A stretch of DNA of 64,000 bases from Helopsaltes ochotensis (taxonomy: Eukaryota; Chordata; Aves; Passeriformes; Locustellidae), in contig VXBM01000093.1 of assembly GCA_013400155.1 (NCBI GenBank), positions 689,293 through 753,292 on the forward strand. Direction: 5' to 3'. The position numbers were made by a program, and so were the translations under genes. Under the pieces are notes generated by a model that did not search any database, was not told the origin of the DNA, and saw only the letters and a program-made list of their open reading frames with translations. Positions 38,001-47,229 of the stretch are shown here, one piece after another (position 1 is the first letter of the stretch; each line of letters starts with the position of its first letter).

Positions 38001-39480
38001 ACAGCCCCAGCCACATGCCCGCCTACTAATCCATCTTTTCAGTGAAAAATGTCACAAGGAATTGCAATCATTCTTTTTAGAGCAGCAAGATCCACAGGCC
38101 ACTCAGTCCAGCGGCATCACGCTTCCACTTAGTTGGGGATTTGTCATGCTCTCTAACAAAGGGTTCGCTTAATAATGTTCAAATAATGTGCCATGTTAAG
38201 AGGAGAAGTAGAGAAGGGAATTGTTAAGGCAGTGAGATTTCCCACACACACTTAAGGGCTTGAAGCCTGGGTGACCTCTCTGTGCTATTGGCTGATGGCA
38301 CGTGCAGTCACTTGCCTCTGAGACCTGCCTTTCCAGCTCTTGACTCATAAGGGAAGCTCCAAAAATCTCCAAAATCTCTAAGACTGCTGCAGTGAGTGAT
38401 TTGCTCCAATTCGACTTACGACTGTTGGTTTTCAGTTTAGCAATTGTGGAGCACACTCCAGCCACAGGTTTGCAAAAAAGGGAGGGGGGGAAAGTCTGCA
38501 CATTATTTCCCAGTGAGAAACTCTAGAAGAGATAAGAACATTTCAGGAATAACTGATAAGCTACATCCTGCTGATGTTTGTTTATATTTATACGAATGGA
38601 TTAGCTGAGCTGAATCAAGGATTCTGGGTGAGGAATGTCTCCAAGATGAATGGAAAGATGACCCTCATGGGAGTGATGATCAGAACAGACTGAACATTGC
38701 CTACTGGTTAAATGGCAAGAGTGAGGTTTGCTTAAGGAATTGAGGCTTCATCTCAAAATTTCATAGATTTTTTTTAAGCCCGGATAGGATGATTATTTTC
38801 AATCTGTTCTCTTTTGTGGTAAAGTTTCTGCAGCACCTCCCACAAGCCCATAACTTCTGTTTAGCACCTTTGTAAACAGTCTGGATTTGGATATTACGAA
38901 TGACAGGGACTAAACCTTCCCCAAAAAATGCATTCCATTACATTCCAACATCAATAGTCCAGCAAGATTTGTAACTTAAACTTGAATTACAGGTGGCAAT
39001 AAATACATTCCAGCATGGCTTATCCAGTTTGTTTTAAAAGCCCACTCCCATGTGCCTTGCTAGTATCTTTCCCATGCTTAAGCTGGCACTAGTTAATTCT
39101 GACTCCTGCATACCTCTGGGATATCCATCTCTAGCCTAACTGGTGGAAAATTGGTTGTTGATGCTCAGGAAATAACCGATTTTCCATCCATTATGTTGCA
39201 GCCTTACTGAGAGTATCGTGCTGCTGATACACAAACCACTGATTACAGTTTTTAGTTAACAAATAGGTTTTGTCAATGGCCCCGGGCGCTGCCTAACAAA
39301 GTTGTGCTTAATGGCCAAGGAGGCCGATTTCTTTGGGGATATTGCCTAAATGGAGCCCAGATCTGGAGTACACAACAGTTGCTATTCATCAGGCACTGGG
39401 AAAAAAAAGCCTGGCAGCAAGCCAGAAATGTAAAACAGCTCTGTAAGTTGGCAGAGTAGTTTATAATTACTGCTATTAAA
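35022..39480. other. Unique non-coding sequence
   Basis: No gene or recognisable repeat was found. A T-run lies near 36298-36309. Minus-strand open frames at 36962-37162 and 38196-38501 have no convincing splice sites. Confidence 0.6.
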
Positions 39481-39537
39481 ATATACACACACGCATATAG
39501 ATATAGATATATATATATATATGCATACACACACATG
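39481..39537. repeat. Compound (AC)n / (ATAG)n / (AT)n microsatellite
   Basis: ACACAC, CATATAG, GATATAGATAT, a run of about nine AT, and a closing CACACACATG form a compound dinucleotide and tetranucleotide tract. Confidence 0.92.
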
Positions 39538-39639
39538 TCAGATTTGCTGAGATACAAAATGCTGATACTAACTTCAGGGCAATATTTCTGTGATGATTTC
39601 ATTCCATGATTAAGTATTTCGGAAGGAAGAGACAAGATA

Positions 39640-39696
39640 TTAATTAAAGCAGAGGATAAATACCTTCTTAATTAGCTGATGAAATACAATTTGCAT
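39640..39696. promoter_or_regulatory. Possible homeodomain / octamer site cluster
   Basis: TTAATTAA (39640-39647), a second TTAATTAG about 20 bases on, and a perfect octamer ATTTGCAT (39689-39696) fall within 57 bases. These are core sites for homeodomain and POU factors. AT-rich DNA generates such cores easily, so this is only suggestive of an enhancer. Confidence 0.2.
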
Positions 39697-41706
39697 GGAA
39701 GTGAATTCTTTTTAATAACTGCTGAATGTGCCTGGGGCAATGTTTCAGCACATCCCCATTTTTTCCTTTCTGTCATGCTCAAGGAGTTCTAAATAAATAT
39801 TTAGAGATTAATTCTGATCTTGCTCACTGTGGTGGAATTACTGTGGTCTGAGAAATCAGAAAGTGAAATCAGGCCAGCTGATTTTGCTCCTTTTTCTTTC
39901 CCTTCCTCCCGCACAGCAGAGTGGAAAGAAGCACTCAGACCCATATGAGATATTCTGGGTTTGCACAAAGAAGACAGCAAGAGAGGTGCTACTACAAGGT
40001 TTTCCTAGACTGACAACATTATCATGTAAATCCTCACATGGGGTTTTTTGTTCACCCTCTAAGTTTTCTGACACCATTAGATGTTCATTCCCTGCTTAGA
40101 TATATGCCAGTCCAGAAAATCTGAAGAAGGATATTCTGGCAGCCACGGAATTGCCAGTGTCTGAAAGATATCCTTGTTCATTTGGGTTTTGCTTGGTTTT
40201 GGTAACATCTCTGCCTCATGTAACAGCCTGCGAGTAGGGCTAGTTTAGTATGGAGATGCTGAATATTTTACTTTAACATCCACAATCAACATGCGGTCTC
40301 AAGGTCATCTCTTTTCAGCACACCACTCAAACTCTCTTCTGAAGCTGGAATTACTCATTTCCTTGCGGCCTCTTCTATGTCATTTATCACAAAGGAATCC
40401 AAGCATTTCATAAATGATGATGAAAATGGGTTTATTTTCCCAGCTTGCTGCTGCAGAGTTAGTTTGGCCAGTGCCACTGCTGCCGTATGGATGGGTACAG
40501 GATAGAAAGATGTATTAAATACCACATTTCTCCCAAGTCTGAGCAATCCAAGGGGCCTGTAGCTCGATTTTTTTCAGCTGACAGTGCATCCTGCTTTCTT
40601 CAGAGCTGCCAGATGAGCCTCTGGCTGTACTTCCCTCAGCCCCTTCTCACACTTGCACCTCGCCAGACCTCTGCATCCGCACGGCCACAACAGGCAGCTC
40701 CAGCACTGCAGAGAAGACAACTGATGCCTGCTGTAGAGGAGGCACCTACTGATTCCCCAAGGCCTCATAGGGAGTACTGGATGGGGACCACTTTCCTGTG
40801 CTAAGGATTCCCACACTGAACCTCTGACCTCATGAAAAGCTCACTTTAGAGCTTTTTTGCTCTTTCACCACTTCATCCTTCTAATGCAAGTAGTGCCTAG
40901 CACCCAGGAGGGAACAAGCCTGTGGTTTTAGAGGACTTTTTGACCTTCCCACTTAGGGCTTTGCTGGCAGCAGAGGCAGATGTGTCCCGACGATAACTTA
41001 TTTCAATCTGCAGAGTGAGATTTTCCTGTGCGTTAAGAAAAGGACAAGAGTTTTGGGTTGAAAAGGCCAGTGTATATAATTAACTGAAACCGTAAAAACT
41101 CTCATAGAAAGTGGCTGAATTAATGTTTTTAGGGGCATTTGGCTTCACTATTAAACAGCTAACAAAAAGAAATAGAGAAACTGGATGGCCTGGATGGGAT
41201 GGATTTCAGCCACGTGAACAAAGCAGATCAGCAGTTCCATAAATTGTCACATCAGCCGTGCACATGAACACAGGCAGTTTGTCCCTGGGACTGAGGTCTC
41301 TGCTGATGGCTGAGGATTGGAAACAGGCAGGCATTACAGGCTGTGTGTTAAGGTTGTATATGAGTAAGGTAGTGTAAATTGTCTCTTCTTCACAGTCGTT
41401 CCAGGGATCTCCATTTTCTTTATTCTGTTCCCACAATAGAAGTTCAGAACAAAGGAGGAATTGGAAATGTCAAATTTGCTGTTTCTTTAACCGTGCTGTA
41501 ACTAGACAGGGGAAGCTTTAGAGAGAGGCAGGGAGGAGATGACAAAGGTATTCACAGGCCATAATGTGTCACCTCCAAACAATGGGCCCAAGTTTATGCT
41601 TTTCAGGTTTTTGGAGATGAATATTTGTGGGTTTTACTAAGCAAAATAATATACTTTTCCCCTGTACATACATTCTTTTGGGTTTTTTTTTCTTGTTTCC
41701 TTTTAG

Positions 41707-41847
41707 TGCAATAACACCTCTCTTGGCACCTGACTTGCTAGATTTCAACCCAAGGTTCAACTACAGTACAGAATTTTATAATGACAAGCTCTGGCCCCCT
41801 CTAATAATACAGCCAGGCTCCCCCCCTCAACCTGTACTAAGCACAGG
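41707..41847 (+). CDS. Candidate internal coding exon, unknown protein
   Basis: A 141-base segment follows a very strong acceptor: a T10-containing C/T tract ending CCTTTTAG at 41706, with a TACTAAG branch-site match at 41635-41641. The donor is CACAGG|GTAGGT. The single open frame is phase 2 to 2. It begins AITPLLAPDLLDFNPRF, continues NYSTEFYNDKLWPPL and ends in a proline-rich stretch. It joins in phase to 44367-44465. The sequence looks like genuine soluble or extracellular protein (one N-Y-S glycosylation-type sequon), but I recognise no family. This is the best plus-strand exon lead. Confidence 0.36.
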
Positions 41848-42392
41848 GTAGGTGAAAGTCTGCTGTTCTCAAGCAATATTGAAGTCTCAAACACAATTTC
41901 AGCCTTGCCATGCAAACTGACAGGGAATTCACAGCTGCATGCTCATTTAAAAAAATCTCCCCACTGCAGGCAAGGCCAGATTTCCCCTGCATGCTCCCAC
42001 CCTGGCACTGATATGCTCCCAGCGCTGCAGAAACCACGCTCTCTATCTCCAGGCAAAACCTCTCCCGCAGCCTAAGTTACACACGTTGGCCTCTTTGCTG
42101 GGTTACTAAAGATATTCTGGTTGTCTGTTCTGCTTTATTGCATCAGCAATTTCCTTTCAAAAATCCTGCCTTTTCCCTTGGCTTTTTATTCAATTTTCCA
42201 AAGAATTTCCACTGTGCTATCAGGAGAAACTTCATTCTGAACCTGCTCATGTTCCCTCTCTGGTGCTGCATTCCTCCCTGTCGAGGATGGACAGGTACTT
42301 TCGGATGCACCACAGAGCCACAGAAAACAGGAAAACTCCTGTCCAGCTGAGGATGAAAATAGGTACCTGTCCTGGCATATGACTGAAATCCA

Positions 42393-42521
42393 CAGTATGA
42401 TTTTGGGAGGGGGAGGGGTGTGGGCCTGATATTTCTGAGTCAGAGAGATTTTAGCCAGTTAGCAAGCTAAAATCTCTCAGACTCAGAAATATCAGGCCCA
42501 CAGAGGGGGATAATCATACTG
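42393..42521. repeat. Long near-perfect inverted repeat (hairpin/cruciform), two nested arm pairs
   Basis: The inner arms are 42419-42455 and 42466-42502: 37 bases each, complementary except at one position, around the 10-base loop CAGTTAGCAA. Outside them a second pair, CAGTATGATT (42393-42402) and AATCATACTG (42512-42521), is also complementary. The two outer spacers are G-rich on the same strand (16 and 9 bases) and do not pair. It is not flanked by an obvious target-site duplication and has no open frame. It could be a template-switch product, a small foldback element, or a hairpin precursor RNA. Confidence 0.95.
42405..42424 (+). other. G-quadruplex motif overlapping the inverted repeat
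   Basis: Four runs of at least three G separated by loops of 1, 1 and 3 bases (GGG A GGGGG A GGGG TGT GGG) satisfy the canonical intramolecular G4 pattern. The last G run lies inside the left 37-base arm, so quadruplex and hairpin folding would compete. Confidence 0.75.
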
Positions 42522-42559
42522 GGTTTCTAATGAATGTCATCTAAGGCAGGACCTTACAC

Positions 42560-42567
42560 TGACGTCA
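42560..42567. promoter_or_regulatory. Consensus cAMP response element TGACGTCA
   Basis: A perfect palindromic CRE, the CREB/ATF dimer site, lies 58 bases past the inverted repeat and about 330 bases before a CpG-rich block. Function would need conservation or binding data. Confidence 0.3.
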
Positions 42568-42889
42568 CAGGGTTTCTCAGGAAACATCTAATATGGCATA
42601 CAAGGGAGGAATATGATTATTTTGTGTGATTTGTTTTTCAATTCTGGACGGGGAAAAAAAAAGGGAGAGAAGGCAAGGAATCCTATTCAGAACTGGAGAG
42701 TTCAACAAATGATTTCTGCAAAGAAAAATGCTATTCTTTTTATGCCAGCACCTTTTAGTTGCAGGACTTAAAAGAGTTCGGGGTTCTTTGTTAACCACTT
42801 GGACTGATGCCCAACAGTTGTTTTCATTTACCCTCGACATTCTCAACTGTTCCCACTGAAGGGAGATGAAGTAGCAGAAGGAAAAATAA

Positions 42890-43090
42890 GCGGGGCTGCT
42901 TTGTCCCCTCTTTGCCCAGCCGCGGGTGCCACCCGAGGCGTGCGGGGACAGGCGGGGGCACAGGCTGTGGCTGTGGCCAGGGGCTCCAGCTGCACCTCCC
43001 AGCTCTGCTCCGGCCCTCCTGCGCTGCCTTCCCCAAGTCACTTCACCTCCCCGTGCCTCGGGTCCTCGTCTGAGAAAGACAATATCGCTT
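42890..43090. other. Short GC- and CpG-rich block
   Basis: About 200 bases are clearly richer in GC than anything else in the window, with a dozen or so CpG sites concentrated here. It is too short for a classical CpG island. Part of it coincides with the MIR-like sequence. It might be a minor promoter or simply GC-rich repeat-derived DNA. Confidence 0.55.
42975..43090 (+). mobile_element. MIR-like tRNA-derived SINE relic
   Basis: From the CTCCCAGCTCTGCTCC block (B-box side) to CCAAGTCACTTCACCTCCCC, then GTGCCTCGGGTCCTCGTCTG, the order and the 38-base spacing between the GCTCTGC and CAAGT motifs match the MIR core without gaps. That core is ancient and shared by amniotes. The match is diverged and unusually CpG-rich. 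Confidence 0.65.
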
Positions 43091-44366
43091 CTTTTTTTTT
43101 TGCTCATCTCCAGCTCCGTGGCTGTAGACAGGAAGATCTTTTAGGCCACGGTTAATTTCTTTACTACCTGTTTCTTGCCCTGCCTAGAACAATGGGGCTT
43201 TGGTCTGTAAGAATATTTAGGTAATAGAAAAATTTAGCTAATAGCAAGAGTACTTGTCCAGATCTGCATGTCCTCTGGGTTTGCCTTACCTTCCTCATGG
43301 CCAGAACTGTTGGAACAGTTTTAATCGCTCTGTGAATATGCTTGACAGCTTTGAATCAAACCCAAACCCAAATTGAAAACTGATTTGAATTGTTATTTCT
43401 TTTCAAACCCAAAACTGAACCTACACTCTTACTTTGAAGACTATGTGGGACTCAAAAAACCCCCAACCAACAGAGCAAAACTTTCTTTGTAGCTGGACCA
43501 AAACTCAACTAAAAAAATGACTGGTTTGAGTCCATAACAGATTTATTTCCTTGATGATTTCAGTTCCCTGTTATTCATCATGTCATGTTAGCCGAAGTTA
43601 TTAGGAAATACACCATTATTTGTGTAAAAATTAATAATTCCTGAAAGCTTTAAAGGCTTGGCATAAATGGTTGCTTGGTAGAAACTTGTTATGTAATGTC
43701 ACGGTCACTTACAGCCAATCTTCCATTCAGAAACCTTTGATCAACTGATTGGAGAGAAAGCACAACTAAACCAAGAAACTTTCCACCAAGTTGTAGGTGG
43801 AAAGCACTTACCTGAAACCCTAAAAGAGATAAAAATAACAAAGGACAATCTGACAGAAATGGTGTTTGGATCTGATTTTCCAGCTCAGTTCTGGCTGCTG
43901 TGACTAAGTTGCTGTGCTTAGACTTGAATGCTTTTCAGTTTTGGTTAAAAGAAAAAGGTAAAGAGGAGTTTGGGATGTTATGTTCCAGATAGCGAGCTGA
44001 GCAGAGACTATAAAACTTGGAATTTCTTCCCTCAGCTCAGTAAAACTTTTTGACCACATCTCACGATCCAGCCCAAACTTTCCACTATATTTTGTCGTCT
44101 GCTTTTCTAAGTTTGACTTTTAAATGAAAAGTCCTGCAAATAAGTGAAGAATCCAAACACTTTACTTTTATTTTCATGAGGTGTTGGTGTTACTTACCAG
44201 TCAGTCATGTAGTTAGGTACCTTTTCTTTGCAGTCTTTGATCTGTGCACTGCTGCAGAGATCAGCCACTGTCAGAAGCCAGAATCATTACAGACCATTTC
44301 ACACGACACAGGCAGGCATGCAGTGGTGCTCTTCTTGAAATCTTCTGCCTGCTGCTGTTTTCATAG

Positions 44367-44465
44367 CCTTAAAATTGAGGCTGTGTTGAGTGAACAGGAC
44401 AGCCTTGGTTTTGACTGGACACAGAGAGAAAAGGAGAGAGAAAAACAGGCCTGGGAAAAGCCCAG
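44367..44465 (+). CDS. Candidate internal coding exon, unknown protein
   Basis: A 99-base segment follows an acceptor with a C/T-rich tract (CTGCCTGCTGCTGTTTTCATAG described here as ending at 44366) and ends at donor CCCAG|GTATGC. The open frame is phase 2 to 2, the same as the preceding candidate at 41707-41847. It reads LKIEAVLSEQDSLGFDW followed by a highly charged stretch, TQREKEREKQAWEKP, suggestive of helix or coiled coil. The surrounding open frame is longer (44176-44559), but its flanks look like read-through intron. Family not recognised. Confidence 0.3.
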
Positions 44466-44864
44466 GTATGCCAAATACCTGCAATTACCTGCCTCTACCC
44501 TTCCTTTCACCATCTATGAACAAGTAGTGACAGGTGACTACAATGACTGGAGCTATTAATCTACAGCTCAGATGAATAATTCCATTTTAGTAGGAAAAAA
44601 TATTCCCAAACATTCAGCAAAATTAAGCAAAAACAAGAGAAGCGGGGAGAGGGAGAAAAGAGCCAAAAATCCTCCTATTTTCTTCATTTTTTGCTCTCAC
44701 ACCTCTAGGGAACATCTGCAGCCCCAGCCCTATCTGAGCCTTTTGCAGCCACCAGAACAAGCGTCTGGGTGATGTGACAAGGCACCAGCAGGTCAGGAGC
44801 ACTGAAGGAGATGTGTTCCTGTGCAGATAAACTCCTGAGTAATATTTGAGATTTTTTCCCCTAG

Positions 44865-44900
44865 GTGGGGCTGTCAAACACACTGCCCACCACACAGCAG
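44865..44900 (+). CDS. Weak candidate 36-base micro-exon
   Basis: An acceptor with a T6C4-type tract and CTAG ends at 44864, and a donor CAGCAG|GTAAAG follows 36 bases later. The length is divisible by three. Two frames are open: one fits the phase-2 chain from 44367-44465, but the phase-0 frame (VGLSNTLPTTQQ) looks more protein-like. The conflict lowers confidence. Confidence 0.15.
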
Positions 44901-46187
44901 GTAAAGAGAGGCAGCAACCTTCTTTTTTACAGGAAGCACTTAATGGACTGCTCTTTGTGAGCACTGTGTCTGCTTCGCTGTGCCAGAAGAGACGTGGAGA
45001 GTGCATGTGTGCACGGCATGACAACGCAAGTTTAGCTCCAGTTTCACTGCTGAAGAAAGAGAAGACTGTCTGAAGGTGAATCCCTGCTCTGGTGTTGTTC
45101 ATGGCTCAGATGGAAAAGCAATCAGACAAGATCATTTGAGACACTGTCATTGGGAAATGGGTTTTTAGAGGCAGTAACTGCTGTCTGTCTCCTAAGGAAA
45201 CCACGGCCACTGCTGAGAGCATAAGGCCCATCTTCCCCCCACATCCTTCCATCCTGCACCCACAGCTCCATGGCAGCCAAACCTCTGCTTTGTACAAGGC
45301 TGACAGACCAGACGCAAAGTGCTCTGCATGCAGTCAAGTGACAGAGATAAGGCCGATGATGCTGGAGCAGATGCCTTCTGTCCCTCTGGCTCCCCTCCTT
45401 GTTTGTTTGTTGCCATGGCCCGTAAGCTGCTCCCACTCCACTGAGTGACTGGTGAGCCACCACAACCCCTCTGTGTGGGGAAGATAAAGGCACCCTGAGA
45501 TCAAATGCACCCAAACACCTGATAAAATCCCCCTCCCTCTCTCCTCCTCATGAGGGTCTGCAGGCAGTCCCTCCTGCAGGCGCCTGTTTATGCGGCTGTG
45601 TTTGAAACCATCTTCTGTGACACCTAAGTGGAGACTGGCTGGCTTGGACTAAGTCCTCTACAATAATTCTCTGGCCCTCCCCTTCTTCTGCTTTGAATGG
45701 TGAAGATGGGGTCAGCATCTTGGGAAAATAAGCCAAACCGGATCAGGTGATGATGCAGGATTAGGTGTGGTTCCCCACCGGGTGTCAGATCCCAGCACAC
45801 CCACTGCTAGCCCATTATATTTTAATGGCAGGAGGATGATAAATCAACACTTCAAAGAGAGAAAGAAGGCTGTGGAGAGCTTCCTGGATTCCTCTCTAAG
45901 GTGAAGAAAGAATCAGACTTAATTGAAGTCACTTCTTATCTGTTTCCATCATTTTTGTTTCAAGAAAGTAGGAGGATAAAATGGACAAGAAGAATAGCAC
46001 AGGAAGAGTCTGAGAGAGAAAACAGTTCTTCCCTGTCGCTGCATGTTTGTGATTTTCTTCCTTTGCCCTCCATGGATAAAATGACACAAACCTGCCAAAA
46101 CCTGCACAGAATGAAATTCTTATCTCCACCCTCCATTACCAGAGCTTTGTCCTTCTCAATTTACCAGACCCCTTGTTCTGCCTTTCA
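44901..46187. other. Unique non-coding sequence
   Basis: No gene is recognised. Several open frames on the minus strand near 44.6-45.5 kb overlap each other in different frames and look like chance openness in moderately GC-rich DNA. Confidence 0.55.
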
Positions 46188-46250
46188 TAAAATCATAGAA
46201 TCATTTAACTTGGAAAAGACCTTTAAGATCATCAAGTCTAACTGTTCACA
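46188..46250 (-). mobile_element. CR1 retrotransposon 3' end (antisense, short)
   Basis: Plus-strand AATCATAGAATCATTTAACT, then TTGGAAAAGACCTTTAAGAT, then CATCAAGTCTAAC, is the reverse complement of the CR1 3' terminus with its ATTCTATGATT-type tail. The copy is about 60 bases, on the minus strand, and moderately diverged. Confidence 0.93.
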
Positions 46251-46968
46251 GCAGGAAGGAGAAGACGCTCAATGAAGTAGACACATGTAAGGAATCTGTT
46301 CAAAAATACAATTAAGAATCACAAAATATGATCTTTTCAGCTACCTAAACTGATGCGATCTGCCATTTCTGTCATTGTGCTGAAAATCAATCATCATTTT
46401 CAGTGCTTAGGTTGTACCTCAGATAATTTTGCAAGGATGTCAGCTGAGAAGGGAAAGCATTGGCTTTACCAAAACCAAAGTAATATCAAAGGGAAGAATT
46501 GCAAGGATTTATGTTGCACAAGTGTTTTGCCACAGCCAGAGAGGTTATTTTCACTGAGGGAGGAAAAGGCTCATGTCTTTTTGAGTTTGATGGTATGGGA
46601 AACAAAATGACAAAACCAGAGAAGATGGAGCAGTGGTAGTAAAAGTATGTGGTGAGAGGTAAATGTTGGCTTCTCCCCATAACCTTTATTGTGGCCTGCT
46701 CACACTTGTTCACACAACAAACTTGTCTCCACTAGGTTTTCACCTCAGGCCAGGTGCCTCATGACAGTGAACCCCAAGGAGGAACATGATGTTTTCTTCC
46801 AGTGAAGACATACCCTGAACTTTTGTGTTCCCTCCCTGACCTATTACCGGATACAGCAGTCTGGGCAAGAAAAACAGGAGCAAAAACCAAAGTAGACAAC
46901 AACCTTATTTTTCTGCTACAGATTAACTTCAAGCTCATCACTTTCTGTGCCAGTAAAGCATGGTTTGT

Positions 46969-47064
46969 CTCTTCTTCTTCTTCTTCTTCTTCTTCTTCTT
47001 CTTCTTCTTCTTCTTCTTCTTCTTCTTCTTCTTCTTCTTCTTCTTCTTCTTCTTCTTCTTCTTC
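46969..47064. repeat. Pure (CTT)n / (GAA)n trinucleotide microsatellite, at least about 31 units
   Basis: Uninterrupted TTC triplets run from about 46971 to 47064, where the assembly stops in N. All the open frames across it are homopolymers of Ser, Leu, Phe or Arg and are not genes. The repeat is pure, which is typical of an actively mutating locus. Confidence 0.98.
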
Positions 47065-47229
47065 NNNNNNNNNNNNNNNNNNNNNNNNNNNNNNNNNNNN
47101 NNNNNNNNNNNNNNNNNNNNNNNNNNNNNNNNNNNNNNNNNNNNNNNNNNNNNNNNNNNNNNNNNNNNNNNNNNNNNNNNNNNNNNNNNNNNNNNNNNNN
47201 NNNNNNNNNNNNNNNNNNNNNNNNNNNNN
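47065..47229. other. Assembly gap (165 N)
   Basis: An unresolved run of N starts inside the TTC repeat and ends in non-repetitive sequence. The gap most likely hides further TTC units and unique flank. Its true size may differ from 165. Confidence 0.99.

Noticed and set aside
39917..39985. Plus-strand segment after a very strong C/T-rich acceptor (SGKKHSDPYEIFW)
   Set aside because: All available donors are weak, and none leaves the phase 2 needed by 41707-41847.
42577..43107. 176-codon minus-strand open frame
   Set aside because: It runs antisense through the MIR-like relic and the GC-rich block, which lowers stop-codon frequency. The translation is Arg/Gly/Ala-rich at one end with no domain.
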